64,000 nucleotides of DNA, taken from the NCBI RefSeq assembly GCF_001426885.1, contig NZ_LMFP01000003.1, positions 689,306 through 753,305 on the forward strand, in the 5' to 3' direction. A program made the position numbers and the translations under genes. The notes under the pieces are model-generated. The model was not told the DNA's origin. It made no database searches and was given only the letters and a program-made list of their open reading frames with translations. The DNA is from Pelomonas sp. Root1444 (GTDB taxonomy: Bacteria; Pseudomonadota; Gammaproteobacteria; Burkholderiales; Burkholderiaceae_C). Positions 34,626 to 43,296 of the stretch are shown in pieces. The first letter of the stretch is position 1, and the number at the start of each line of letters is the position of its first letter.

Positions 34626-37388
34626 TCAATGCGCCTCTTCCCAGTTGGACCCCACACCCACCTCGGCCAGCAGCGGCACCTTCAACGCCGCCACGCCGGC
34701 CATCAGGCGCGGCACCTCGGCTCGCATCCAGTCCAGTTCGGCCTCCGGCACCTCGAACACCAGTTCGTCGTGCACCTGCATGACGATCTTGGCCTGTTTG
34801 CCCGCACGGTCCAGTTCGGCCTGCACGGCCAGCATAGCCAGCTTGATCAGGTCGGCCGCCGTGCCCTGCATGGGCGCGTTGATGGCCTGCCGCTCCGCGC
34901 CGGCGCGGCGCTGGCCGTTGCCGCCGCGGATCTCGGGCAGGTAGATGCGGCGGCCGAACAGCGTCTCGACGAAGCCGCGCTCGGCGGCGCGGGCCTTGGT
35001 CTCGTCCATGTAGCGCTTCACGCCCGCGAAGCGGGTGAAGTAGCGCTCGATGTAGTCCTTGGCGGCCTTCTGCTCGATGCCCAGCGCCGAGGCCAGCCCG
35101 AAGGCGCCCATGCCGTAGATGAGGCCGAAGTTGATGGTCTTGGCATAACGACGCTGTTCGCTGGAGACCTCGTCCAGCGCGATGCCGAACACCTCGCTGG
35201 CCGTCGCGCGGTGCACGTCCTGGCCTTCCTGGAAGGCGCGCAGCAGGCCCGGGTCCTCGCTGATGTGGGCCATGATGCGCAGTTCGATCTGCGAGTAGTC
35301 GGCGCTGACGATCCTGAATCCCTCGGGCGCGACGAACGCTTCGCGCACGCGGCGGCCCTCGGCCGTGCGGATGGGGATGTTCTGCAGGTTGGGCTCGTTG
35401 CTGGACAGCCGGCCCGTGACCGCCACCGCCTGCGCGTAGTTCGTGTGCACGCGGCCGGTGTGGGCGTTGATCTGCAGCGGCAGCTTGTCGGTGTAGGTGC
35501 TCTTCAGCTTGGACAGGCCGCGGTACTCCAGGATCTTGGCCGGCAGCGGGAAATCGGCGGCCAGCTCGGTCAGCACCTCCTCGTCGGTGGATGGCGCGCC
35601 GGTGGCGGTCTTCTTGACGACGGGCAAGCCCAGCTTGCCGAACAGGATGTCGCCGATCTGCTTCGGCGAACCGATATTGAACGGCTGGCCGGCGATGTCG
35701 TAGCACTGCGATTCCAGCAGCACCAGGCGCTGGCCGATCTCGTGGCTCTGCAGCTTGAGCTTCTCGGAATCGATCAGCACGCCGTGGCGCTCCACGCGGG
35801 CCAGCAGGTCGGCCGTGGGCATCTCGATGTCGCGGTAGATGCGCGTCAGGCCCACATCGGCCTCGATCTGCGGCCAGAGCGCGCTGTGCAGGTGCAGGCA
35901 CATCTCGGAGTCTTCACCCGAGTAGGTGGTCGCCTTGTCCACGCTCACCTGCGCGAACGGGATCTGGTGCGCGCCCTTGCCGCACAGGTCCTCGTAGCTC
36001 AGGCCCTTGCGGCCGAGGTGGCGCTCGGCGAGTGCTTCGAGGTTGTGGGTCTTGTGGGCCTCCAGCACGTAGCTCTGCAGCAGCGTGTCGTGCTGAACGC
36101 CGCCGAGGTTGATGCCATGGTTGAGCAGCACGTGGCGGTCGTACTTCAGGTTCTGCCCGATCTTCTTGGCCGAATCGTCCTCCAGCCAGGACTTCAGCCG
36201 CGCCAGCACCGCGGCCAAGGGCAGTTGCTCCGGTGCGTCCGGGCCGCTGTGCTGCAGCGGGATGTAGGCCGCCTCGCCCGGCTTGTCGGCGAAGGAGATG
36301 CCGACGATGCGCGCGGCCATCGGGTCCAGCGAGTCGGTCTCGGTGTCCAGCGCGACCAGCGGCGCGGCGTGCAGGCGGACCAGCCAGGCCTCGAGCTGCT
36401 CGAAGGTCAGGATGGTCTCGTACCTGCGCTCGATGTCCGCCGCACCGGCGGGCGGCTCCGGCTCGTCGAACAGGCCGGGATGGGCCGCGGGTGGGGCCTT
36501 GGGCTTGGCGACCACCGCGGTGCCGGTCAACTCCTCCAGCCACTGCTTGAAGCCGTTGCGCACGTAGAACTCGCCGAGAAGCGCCTTGTCCGGCTCGCGG
36601 AAGGCGAGGTCGTCCAGCTTGGGCCAGCCGGGCACATGCTCGGCGAGCTCGCAGTCCACCTTCACGGTGACGAGCTTGCGGCCCGTCGGCAGCCAGTCCA
36701 GCGTGGCACGCAGGTTCTCGCCAGCCTTGCCCTTGATGGCGGAGGCCGCGGCCATGACGCCGTCCAGCGAGCCGTACTCGGCAATCCACTTCGCCGCCGT
36801 CTTGGGGCCCACGCCCGGCACGCCGGGCACGTTGTCCACGGTGTCGCCCATCAGCGTGAGGTAGTCGACGATGCGGTCCGGCGGCACGCCGAACTTGGCC
36901 AGCACGCCCGCTTCGTCCAGCCGCTCGTTGCTCATCGTGTTGATGAGCTCCACGTCGGCATTGACGAGCTGGGACAGGTCCTTGTCGCCCGTCGACACGA
37001 TCATGCGGTGGCCCTCCTTGGCGCCGATGCAGCACAGCGTGCCGATGACATCGTCCGCCTCCACGCCCGGCACCGTCAGCGTGGGCCAGCCCAGCAGCTT
37101 GACGACCTCGTGGATGGGCTCGATCTGGGCGCGCAGCTCCGGCGGCATCGGCGAGCGCTGGGCCTTGTACTCGGGATACCACTCGTCGCGGAAGGTAGGG
37201 CCCGAGGCGTCGAACACGCAAACGGCATGTTCCGCGCCGACGTCGCTCTGCAGCTTTTTCAGCATCGCCACCATGCCGCGCACGGCGCCGGTGGGCTGGC
37301 CTTCCGGGCCCCGCAGGTCGGGCATGGCATGGAAGGCGCGATACAGGTAGCTGGAGCCGTCGACCAGCAGCAGGATGGGTTTACTCAT
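34626..37388 (-). CDS. polA: DNA polymerase I
   Basis: 920 residues with all three domains: 5'-3' exonuclease (1-300, with VEADDVIGT and VPGVPGVGPKTA), 3'-5' proofreading exonuclease and polymerase. The proofreading residues look intact: LDTETDSL (motif I), NLKYDRH (motif II) and YSGEDSE (motif III). Polymerase motifs SADYSQIELR, RRYAKTINFGLIYGMG and MQVHDELVFE are present. The start MSKPILLLVDGSSYLYRAF at 37388 gives the standard N-terminus. Confidence 0.97.
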   Translation of the reverse strand: MSKPILLLVDGSSYLYRAFHAMPDLRGPEGQPTGAVRGMVAMLKKLQSDVGAEHAVCVFDASGPTFRDEWYPEYKAQRSPMPPELRAQIEPIHEVVKLLGWPTLTVPGVEADDVIGTLCCIGAKEGHRMIVSTGDKDLSQLVNADVELINTMSNERLDEAGVLAKFGVPPDRIVDYLTLMGDTVDNVPGVPGVGPKTAAKWIAEYGSLDGVMAAASAIKGKAGENLRATLDWLPTGRKLVTVKVDCELAEHVPGWPKLDDLAFREPDKALLGEFYVRNGFKQWLEELTGTAVVAKPKAPPAAHPGLFDEPEPPAGAADIERRYETILTFEQLEAWLVRLHAAPLVALDTETDSLDPMAARIVGISFADKPGEAAYIPLQHSGPDAPEQLPLAAVLARLKSWLEDDSAKKIGQNLKYDRHVLLNHGINLGGVQHDTLLQSYVLEAHKTHNLEALAERHLGRKGLSYEDLCGKGAHQIPFAQVSVDKATTYSGEDSEMCLHLHSALWPQIEADVGLTRIYRDIEMPTADLLARVERHGVLIDSEKLKLQSHEIGQRLVLLESQCYDIAGQPFNIGSPKQIGDILFGKLGLPVVKKTATGAPSTDEEVLTELAADFPLPAKILEYRGLSKLKSTYTDKLPLQINAHTGRVHTNYAQAVAVTGRLSSNEPNLQNIPIRTAEGRRVREAFVAPEGFRIVSADYSQIELRIMAHISEDPGLLRAFQEGQDVHRATASEVFGIALDEVSSEQRRYAKTINFGLIYGMGAFGLASALGIEQKAAKDYIERYFTRFAGVKRYMDETKARAAERGFVETLFGRRIYLPEIRGGNGQRRAGAERQAINAPMQGTAADLIKLAMLAVQAELDRAGKQAKIVMQVHDELVFEVPEAELDWMRAEVPRLMAGVAALKVPLLAEVGVGSNWEEAH

Positions 37389-37416
37389 GGCGACGGATTC
37401 TCGGGCAGGCGCCACC

Positions 37417-37432
37417 TAGAATCGGCAGCATG
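37417..37432 (+). promoter_or_regulatory. Possible leaderless promoter (-10) of the DUF2782 gene
   Basis: TAGAAT at 37417-37422 is followed by CGGCAGC and ATG at 37430, so the expected transcription start is at the ATG itself. No Shine-Dalgarno sequence is present. The -10 plus CGGC discriminator matches those at 24395 and 42329. Confidence 0.45.
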
Positions 37433-37723
37433 CTTCGCCTCGCCGTACCGATCCTGCTCGCAGCCCTGGCCAGCAGCGCCCTGGCCGACCCGCCGCCCGA
37501 GCCCAAGGTCGAGAGGACCGTGGCCGAGGACGACCAGGTCCGCATCGAAGAGTTGAAGGTGCGCGGCGAGGCCAAGAAGGTCACGGTCAAGAACAAGATC
37601 ACCAAGGCCCCCGACTACGAGATCGTCGTCAACGACGCGGGCCGCGAGTCCGCCGGCGGCACCGGCACGGGCATGCCCAAGAGCGGCTCGGGCACGCGGG
37701 TCTGGCGCGTCCTCAAATTCTGA
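37430..37723 (+). CDS. DUF2782 family small periplasmic protein
   Basis: 97 residues with a cleavable signal peptide (LLAALASSALA). The mature part is short and charged: VRIEELKVRGEAKKVTVKNK, then a PDYEIVVND segment and a Gly-rich end before WRVLKF. This matches DUF2782, which in Burkholderiales sits between polA and thrB. Function unknown. Divergent from polA with 41 bases between starts. Confidence 0.75.
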   Translation: MLRLAVPILLAALASSALADPPPEPKVERTVAEDDQVRIEELKVRGEAKKVTVKNKITKAPDYEIVVNDAGRESAGGTGTGMPKSGSGTRVWRVLKF

Positions 37724-37763
37724 TTCCCGGCGGCCCTCCGGGTCGCTGACCTGCCCCTCCCCC

Positions 37764-38753
37764 ATGGCCGTTTTCACCGAAGTCAGCGCCGCGCAGGCGC
37801 AAGCCCTGCTGGACCACCTCTCCCTCGGGCGCCTCACCTCGCTGCGCGGCATCGGCGCCGGCATCGAGAACACCAACTACTTCGTCGATTGCGAGCACGG
37901 CCACTACGTGCTGACGCTGTTCGAGCGCCTGACGGCCGAGCAGCTCCCGTTCTACCTGCGGCTGATGCAGCACCTGGCGCAGCGCGGCATCCCGGTGCCC
38001 GAGCCGCATGCGGACGCGGCCGGCGAGATCCTGTTCGAGGTCGCCGGCAAGCCCGCGGCCATCGTGGACCGCCTGCATGGCGGCCACCAGCTGGCGCCCG
38101 ACGCCTTCCACTGCGCCCAGGTTGGCGCGACGCTGGCCCGCATGCACCTGGCCGGGCAGGACTTCGCCATGCACCAGCCCAACCTGCGCGGCCTGGCGTG
38201 GTGGCAGCAGGTGGTGCCGCAGTTGCTGCCCTTCCTGGATGCCGGCCAGGCCGGTCTGCTGACAAGCGAGCTGGCCTACCAGGAGCAGCTGGCTGCGTCG
38301 GCGCGCTATGCCGATCTGCCCAAGGGCCCCATCCACGCCGACCTGTTCCGCGACAACGTCATGTTCGAACCCGGCGAGGGCCCGGGCCGTGAGCGGCTGA
38401 CCGGCTTCTTCGACTTCTACTTCGCCGGCGTCGACACCTGGCTGTTCGACCTCGCCGTCTGCCTGAACGACTGGTGCATCGACCTGACCAGCGGCCGCCT
38501 CATCGAGGAGCGCGCCAGCGTCTTCGTGGCGGCCTACGAGAGCGAGCGGCCGCTGTCCGGCGCCGAGCACCGCCTGCTGCCGGCGCTGCTGCGCGCCGCG
38601 GCGCTGCGCTTCTGGGTGTCGCGCCTGTACGACCTGCACTTGCCGCGCGAGGCCTCGCTGCTGAAGGCGCACGACCCCAGCCACTTCGAGCGGGTGTTGC
38701 GCGAGCGCATGGCCAAGCCCTGGCACGCCTTGCACGGCGAGGCCGCCGAATGA
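37764..38753 (+). CDS. thrB: Homoserine kinase (type II, APH fold)
   Basis: 329 residues of the aminoglycoside-phosphotransferase-like ThrB type. Motifs: GAGIENTNYFVDCEHGHYVLTLFE at the nucleotide site, GPIHADLFRDNVMF (catalytic loop with HADLFRDN) and GFFDFYFAGVDTWLFDLA (metal site). It phosphorylates homoserine in threonine synthesis. The start has no obvious ribosome-binding site, being preceded by CCCCTCCCCC. Its stop overlaps the next gene (ATGA). Confidence 0.94.
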   Translation: MAVFTEVSAAQAQALLDHLSLGRLTSLRGIGAGIENTNYFVDCEHGHYVLTLFERLTAEQLPFYLRLMQHLAQRGIPVPEPHADAAGEILFEVAGKPAAIVDRLHGGHQLAPDAFHCAQVGATLARMHLAGQDFAMHQPNLRGLAWWQQVVPQLLPFLDAGQAGLLTSELAYQEQLAASARYADLPKGPIHADLFRDNVMFEPGEGPGRERLTGFFDFYFAGVDTWLFDLAVCLNDWCIDLTSGRLIEERASVFVAAYESERPLSGAEHRLLPALLRAAALRFWVSRLYDLHLPREASLLKAHDPSHFERVLRERMAKPWHALHGEAAE

Positions 38754-39586
38754 CGACGATGCAACTCCATCTCCAGCAGGTGCCTGCGCGCAACGGCCGG
38801 CTCTGGATACGCCACGGCTTCAAGGTCTTCCAGCGCCAGCCGATGGCGCTGGCGGGCCTGTTCGGCCTGTTCCTGTTCGTCGGCTTCGCCGCGATGCTGC
38901 TGCCCTATGTCGGCCTGATGCTGACGATGGCATCGCTGCCGCTGCTGTCGCTGGGCTTCATGCTGGCCACGCACCTCGTGCTGCAGAAGAAGACGCCCAC
39001 CGCCGCGGTGTTCATCGCGCCGCTGAAGCTCACCCCGGAACGCCGGCGCAGCCAGCTGCTGCTGTGCTTCAGCTACGCCGGCGCGGCGCTGCTCATCGGC
39101 CTGCTGTCCGACTGGGTGGACGGCGGCAGCACGAGCGACCTGCAACGCCTGATCGCCGAGAACGCCGACAACGACACCATCGCGAACGCCGCCACCGACC
39201 CGCGCCTGTTCTGGGGCCTGGCCACGCGACTGGGACTGGTGGCGCTGCTGTCGGTGCCCTACTGGCATGCGCCGGCCCTCGTGCACTGGGGCGGCCAGGG
39301 CGTGGCGCAGGCGCTGTTCTCCAGCACGCTGGCGCTGTGGCGCAACAAGGCGGCGTTCGCGCTGAATGCGCTGCTGTGGGGTGGCCTGCTGCTGGCCGTG
39401 GCCAGCAGCGTCAGCCTCGTGTTCGGCCTGCTGGGCCTGGCGCAGTTCGCGCCCATGGTGCTGATGGCCACTTTGCTGCTGCTGTCGACGGTGTTCTACG
39501 CGTCGCTCTACTTCAGCTTCGTCGACTGCTTCATGTTCGGCGCGCCGCCGGACGTGCTCAGCGAACCGCAGTCTTCATCGTCCTGA
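38750..39586 (+). CDS. BPSS1780 family membrane protein
   Basis: 278 residues. The N-terminus MQLHLQQVPARNGRLWIRHGFKVFQRQPMALAG is characteristic of this Burkholderiales family and precedes six or so hydrophobic segments. Function unknown. The gene overlaps the thrB stop by four bases (ATGA), as in related genomes, so the pair is co-translated. It lies 17 bases before the PhoX gene. Confidence 0.85.
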   Translation: MTTMQLHLQQVPARNGRLWIRHGFKVFQRQPMALAGLFGLFLFVGFAAMLLPYVGLMLTMASLPLLSLGFMLATHLVLQKKTPTAAVFIAPLKLTPERRRSQLLLCFSYAGAALLIGLLSDWVDGGSTSDLQRLIAENADNDTIANAATDPRLFWGLATRLGLVALLSVPYWHAPALVHWGGQGVAQALFSSTLALWRNKAAFALNALLWGGLLLAVASSVSLVFGLLGLAQFAPMVLMATLLLLSTVFYASLYFSFVDCFMFGAPPDVLSEPQSSSS

Positions 39587-39603
39587 CATGCCGGGTTTGA
39601 AGA

Positions 39604-41844
39604 ATGCCAGGCTCCAGCATTGCGGAGCCCCTCTTGAACCTGCCCAGCCTCACCTGCCCTCCAAACGACTACGACGATGACGCCGTCGTCAACACCTCGG
39701 CCAACACCCACATGGCCGATGTGCTGGCGGCACGCCTGAGCCGCCGCCAAGCGCTGCGCGGCGGCCTCAGCGTCACGGCAGCCGCCCTGCTCGGCGGCGC
39801 CAGCCTGACGGCCTGCTCCTCCGACGACGACGCTCCCACACCGTCCCCCGCGCCGGCGCCTGCGCCCGCACCGGCCGCCGCACCCAAGCTCGGCTTCACG
39901 GCCGTGGCCAAGAACAAGAACGACCTCGTCACCGTGCCCGAGGGCTACCAGGTCAGCATCCTGCACGCGCTGGGTGACCCGCTGCACTTCGGCGACGAGT
40001 CCTGGAAGGACGACGGCAGCGAAAGCGCCGACTCGTACCAGCGCCGCGTCGGCGACGGGCATGACGGCATGCACTGGTTCGGGCTGTCCGACACCGGCAC
40101 CTACCAGGCCGACCGCTCGGATCGCGGCCTGCTGTGCGTCAACCACGAGTACGTCGTCGCGCCCTACGGCTTGCACCCGGCCGGCCGCAGCGCCGGCGCC
40201 ACGCGCAATGCCGCCGAGGTCGAGAAGGAGATCTATGCCCACGGCGTCAGCGTTGCCGAGGTCAAGCGCGACGCCGCCGGCACGGCCATGGTGCGCGGCT
40301 CGCGCTTCAACCGCCGCGTCACCTCGGCCACGGTGATGGACTTCACCGGTCCGGCGCGCGGCTCGGCGCTGCTGGCGACGAAGTTCTCGGCCGGCGGCAC
40401 GCAGACACGCGGCACCAACAACAACTGCGCCAACGGGTACACGCCCTGGGGCACGTACCTGACCTGCGAGGAGAACTACCTCAACGTCATCTCGCGCGCC
40501 GCTGGCGACGATGCCAAGCGCAGCGCCAAGGAAGTGGCAGGACTGAACCGCTACGGCCTGCCGCAGAACCGCAAGAGCCCGTACTTCTGGGAAACCGCGG
40601 GCACGGCCGACCTGTTCGCGCGCTGGGACTCCTCAGCGACCGCTGCCACCGCCGCGGACGACTATCGCAACACCATCAACACCTTCGGCTGGGTCGTCGA
40701 GATCGACCCCTTCGCGCCGGACGCCACGCCCGCCAAGCGCACCGCGCTGGGCCGCTTCAACCACGAAGGCGCCTGGCCCGCGCCCGCCGTGGCCGGCAAG
40801 CCGGTGGTCTTCTACATGGGCGACGACTCGCGCAACGAGTACATCTACAAGTTCGTCTCCAAGGCGCCGTGGGACGCGGCCGACGTGGGCAAGGGCATGG
40901 CGGCTGGCGCCAAGTACCTGGACGAAGGCACGCTGTACGTCGCCAAGTTCCACGCCGACGGCAGCGGCGAATGGCTGGAGCTGACCTTCGGCAAGAACGG
41001 CCTGGACGCCACCAACGCCGCCTACCCGTTCGCCGATCAGGGTGACGTGCTCATCCACGCCCGCCTGGCGGCCGACAAGCTCGGCGCCACCAAGATGGAC
41101 CGGCCGGAATGGGGCGCGGTGAACCCGCTGAACGGCGAGGTCTACATGACCCTGACCAACAACAGCAACCGCGTCGCCAACACCGCCACGCCGACCGGCA
41201 GCCAGCTCAAGCCCGACGCGGCCAACCCGCGCTACTACGAGGACGTCAAGGGCGGCAGCACCTCGCAGAAGGGCAACCCCAACGGCCACATCATCCGCTG
41301 GCGCGAGGACGCGGCGAGCGTCACGAAGTTCGCCTGGGACATCTACCTGTTCGGCGCCCAGGCCGACGCGGCAGCCGACGTGAACCTCTCCGGCCTGACC
41401 GACGTCAACGACTTCTCCAGCCCCGACGGCCTGCACTTCGACAAGCGCGGCATGCTGTGGGTGCAGACCGACGACGGCGCCTACACCGACATCACCAACT
41501 GCATGATGCTGGCCGCCGTGCCGGGCAAGGTGGGAGACGGCGGCGCGGCCAACGCGGCGGGCGGCACCAGCACGATCAAGGGCGCCAATGCGACCGCCGA
41601 CACGCTGCGCCGCTTCCTCGTCGGCCCCAGGGAGTGCGAGATCACCGGCATCGCAATGACGCCGGACAGCAAGACGCTGTTCTTCAACGTCCAGCACCCC
41701 GGCGAGGACGGCACGCCGGACTGGGTCGCCAAGACCTTCGGCAGCTACTGGCCGGCCAGTCAGGCCGACGCGGCTGCGAAGAAGCGCCCGCGCTCGGCCA
41801 CTGTGGTCGTCACCCGCAAGGACGGCGGCGAGATCGGGCTCTGA
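39604..41844 (+). CDS. phoX: PhoX family phosphatase (DUF839), Tat-exported
   Basis: 746 residues from the ATG at 39604. A Tat-type signal SRRQALRGGLSVTAAALLGG leads to a possible lipobox LTAC, followed by a Ser/Pro/Ala spacer. The body contains CVNHEYV, GTYLTCEENY, FNHEG and PDGLHFDKRGMLWVQTDDG, typical of PhoX calcium- and iron-dependent alkaline phosphatases. A TTG at 39634 with GGAG upstream is an alternative start. No clear Pho box was found. The substrate range is inferred from the family. Confidence 0.88.
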   Translation: MPGSSIAEPLLNLPSLTCPPNDYDDDAVVNTSANTHMADVLAARLSRRQALRGGLSVTAAALLGGASLTACSSDDDAPTPSPAPAPAPAPAAAPKLGFTAVAKNKNDLVTVPEGYQVSILHALGDPLHFGDESWKDDGSESADSYQRRVGDGHDGMHWFGLSDTGTYQADRSDRGLLCVNHEYVVAPYGLHPAGRSAGATRNAAEVEKEIYAHGVSVAEVKRDAAGTAMVRGSRFNRRVTSATVMDFTGPARGSALLATKFSAGGTQTRGTNNNCANGYTPWGTYLTCEENYLNVISRAAGDDAKRSAKEVAGLNRYGLPQNRKSPYFWETAGTADLFARWDSSATAATAADDYRNTINTFGWVVEIDPFAPDATPAKRTALGRFNHEGAWPAPAVAGKPVVFYMGDDSRNEYIYKFVSKAPWDAADVGKGMAAGAKYLDEGTLYVAKFHADGSGEWLELTFGKNGLDATNAAYPFADQGDVLIHARLAADKLGATKMDRPEWGAVNPLNGEVYMTLTNNSNRVANTATPTGSQLKPDAANPRYYEDVKGGSTSQKGNPNGHIIRWREDAASVTKFAWDIYLFGAQADAAADVNLSGLTDVNDFSSPDGLHFDKRGMLWVQTDDGAYTDITNCMMLAAVPGKVGDGGAANAAGGTSTIKGANATADTLRRFLVGPRECEITGIAMTPDSKTLFFNVQHPGEDGTPDWVAKTFGSYWPASQADAAAKKRPRSATVVVTRKDGGEIGL

Positions 41845-41853
41845 TCCCCTGTC

Positions 41854-42276
41854 TCAGCGGTCCCGCGGGATCGCATAGGTGCCGGTGGCGTGGGCCACCG
41901 GCTCTTCTTCGCCTTCCGAGAAGATCCACACCTCGCCCACGGCGAGCGACCGACCCAGCTTCATCAGCCGGCAGCGCGCCACGACGCGGCGGTCGGCGCG
42001 CGGCTTGTGCAGGAAATTGATGGACAGGTTGGTCGTCACCGCCAGTGGCACGATGCCGATGCGCGCCAGGATGGCGATGTAGAGCGCCACGTCGGCCAGC
42101 GTCATCATGACCGGGCCCGACACCGTGCCCCCGGGCCGCAACTCCGTCTCGCCGACGGGATGGGCGACGACGACGCTGCCGTCCTCGTCGACCTCCTCCA
42201 GCGTGCAGCGGTTCTGCGGGAACTCGGCCTGCAGGAAGGCCGACAGCTCGGCATGGGACGGGCGGTGTTCGGTCAT
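41854..42276 (-). CDS. PaaI-type hotdog thioesterase
   Basis: 140 residues. The hotdog helix segment GGTVSGPVMMTLADVALYIAILA and the following TTNLSINFLHKPRADRRVVA strand pattern match the PaaI/acyl-CoA thioesterase family. Substrate unknown. The ATG at 42276 gives the usual N-terminus; the longer frame adds only four residues. Divergent from the methyltransferase gene with 65 bases between. Confidence 0.82.
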   Translation of the reverse strand: MTEHRPSHAELSAFLQAEFPQNRCTLEEVDEDGSVVVAHPVGETELRPGGTVSGPVMMTLADVALYIAILARIGIVPLAVTTNLSINFLHKPRADRRVVARCRLMKLGRSLAVGEVWIFSEGEEEPVAHATGTYAIPRDR

Positions 42277-42328
42277 GGCGAGTTGCAAGCAATTGCGTGT
42301 AAAGCGGCGCCGAGCCTAGCACCGCGCC

Positions 42329-42344
42329 CAGAATCGGCCGCATG
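42329..42344 (+). promoter_or_regulatory. Possible leaderless promoter (-10) of the methyltransferase gene
   Basis: CAGAAT at 42329-42334 is followed by CGGCCGC and ATG at 42342, placing the expected start of transcription at the start codon. It shares the CGGC discriminator with the elements at 24395 and 37417. Confidence 0.4.
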
Positions 42345-43151
42345 AACATGGCCGACCGGGGCTTCACCGGCTCCATCCCGCAGCTGTACGAGCGCTACCT
42401 CGTGCCGCTGATCTTCGCGCCCTACGCGCAAGACCTGGCAGCACGCGCCGCGGCGCTGCGGCCCGCGCGGGTGCTGGAGATCGCCGCCGGGACCGGTGTG
42501 CTGACGCGGCATCTGGTGGACCAGCTGCCCGCCGGCACCGAGATCGTCGCCAGCGACCTGAACGCTGCCATGCTGGACATGGCCGCGACGCTGGGCACCG
42601 CGCGCCCCGTCGAATGGCGGCTGGCGGACGCGCAGGAGCTGCCTTACGCCGACGAGAGCTTCGACCTCGTGGCCTGCCAGTTCGGCGTGATGTTCCTGGA
42701 CAGGCCGCGCGCCTTTGCCGAGATCCGCCGCGTGCTCAGGCCCGGCGGCTTCTTCCTGTTCAACGTGTGGGATCACATCGGCAGCAACGAGCTGGCCGAC
42801 ACCGTCACGCAGGCGCTGGCCCAGGCCTTCCCCGACGACCCGCCGCGCTTTCTCGCCCGCACACCGCATGGCTGCCATGACCTGGACGCGCTGCGCGCCG
42901 ACCTGGCCGCGGGTGGCTTCGAACACCCGGCCGACGCCGTGACGCTGCCCATGCGGGCCCGCACCGAATCGCCGTCGGGGCCGGCGCTGGGCTATTGCCA
43001 GGGCACGCCGCTGCGCAACGAGATCGAGGCGCGAGCGCCGGGCCGGCTGCCGGAACTGACGGCGCACGCCGCCCAGGCCATTGCGGCCCGCTTTGGCGTC
43101 GGCCCCATTGACACGCTGATTCAGGCGCACGTCGTCATCGTGGGCCGCTGA
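42342..43151 (+). CDS. Class I SAM-dependent methyltransferase
   Basis: 269 residues. The SAM-binding motif VLEIAAGTGVLTRHL is at about residues 45-59, motif II near ASDLNAAMLDMA, and LPYADESFDLVACQFGVMFLDR near 105. It is of the methyltransferase_11 type (UbiE-like in core only). The substrate cannot be inferred. It starts without a ribosome-binding site. It is followed by a GC-rich repeat region that converges with uvrD. Confidence 0.82.
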   Translation: MNMADRGFTGSIPQLYERYLVPLIFAPYAQDLAARAAALRPARVLEIAAGTGVLTRHLVDQLPAGTEIVASDLNAAMLDMAATLGTARPVEWRLADAQELPYADESFDLVACQFGVMFLDRPRAFAEIRRVLRPGGFFLFNVWDHIGSNELADTVTQALAQAFPDDPPRFLARTPHGCHDLDALRADLAAGGFEHPADAVTLPMRARTESPSGPALGYCQGTPLRNEIEARAPGRLPELTAHAAQAIAARFGVGPIDTLIQAHVVIVGR

Positions 43152-43171
43152 GGACTTTCGGGCCGAGCGCC

Positions 43172-43245
43172 GGGCCGCCCCAAGCCGGCCCGCCATGGCG
43201 ATGTGCTCGCGGCTCGATGCCGCGAGCATCACCGTCCCCTAGGGG
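43172..43245. repeat. GC-rich repeat and hairpin region between convergent genes
   Basis: GGGCCGCCCCAAGC at 43172-43185 repeats the element at 8597. A 10-bp perfect stem TGCTCGCGGC / GCCGCGAGCA with loop TCGAT lies at 43204-43228, followed by GTCCCC-TAG-GGGGAC at 43233-43247. There is no T-run, so these are not standard terminators, but they may stop or stabilise both convergent transcripts. Confidence 0.55.
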
Positions 43246-43296
43246 GACCGATTGGGCTCGCCCGCGTTCAGCGCGGCGAGACCAGGCGAGGGGCAC

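Noticed and set aside
34434-37556. 1040-codon plus-strand frame across polA
   Set aside because: Antisense shadow of a fully conserved DNA polymerase I gene.
39540-39634. Pho box upstream of the PhoX gene
   Set aside because: Only a single CTGACAT-like half is present; the two-repeat pattern is missing.
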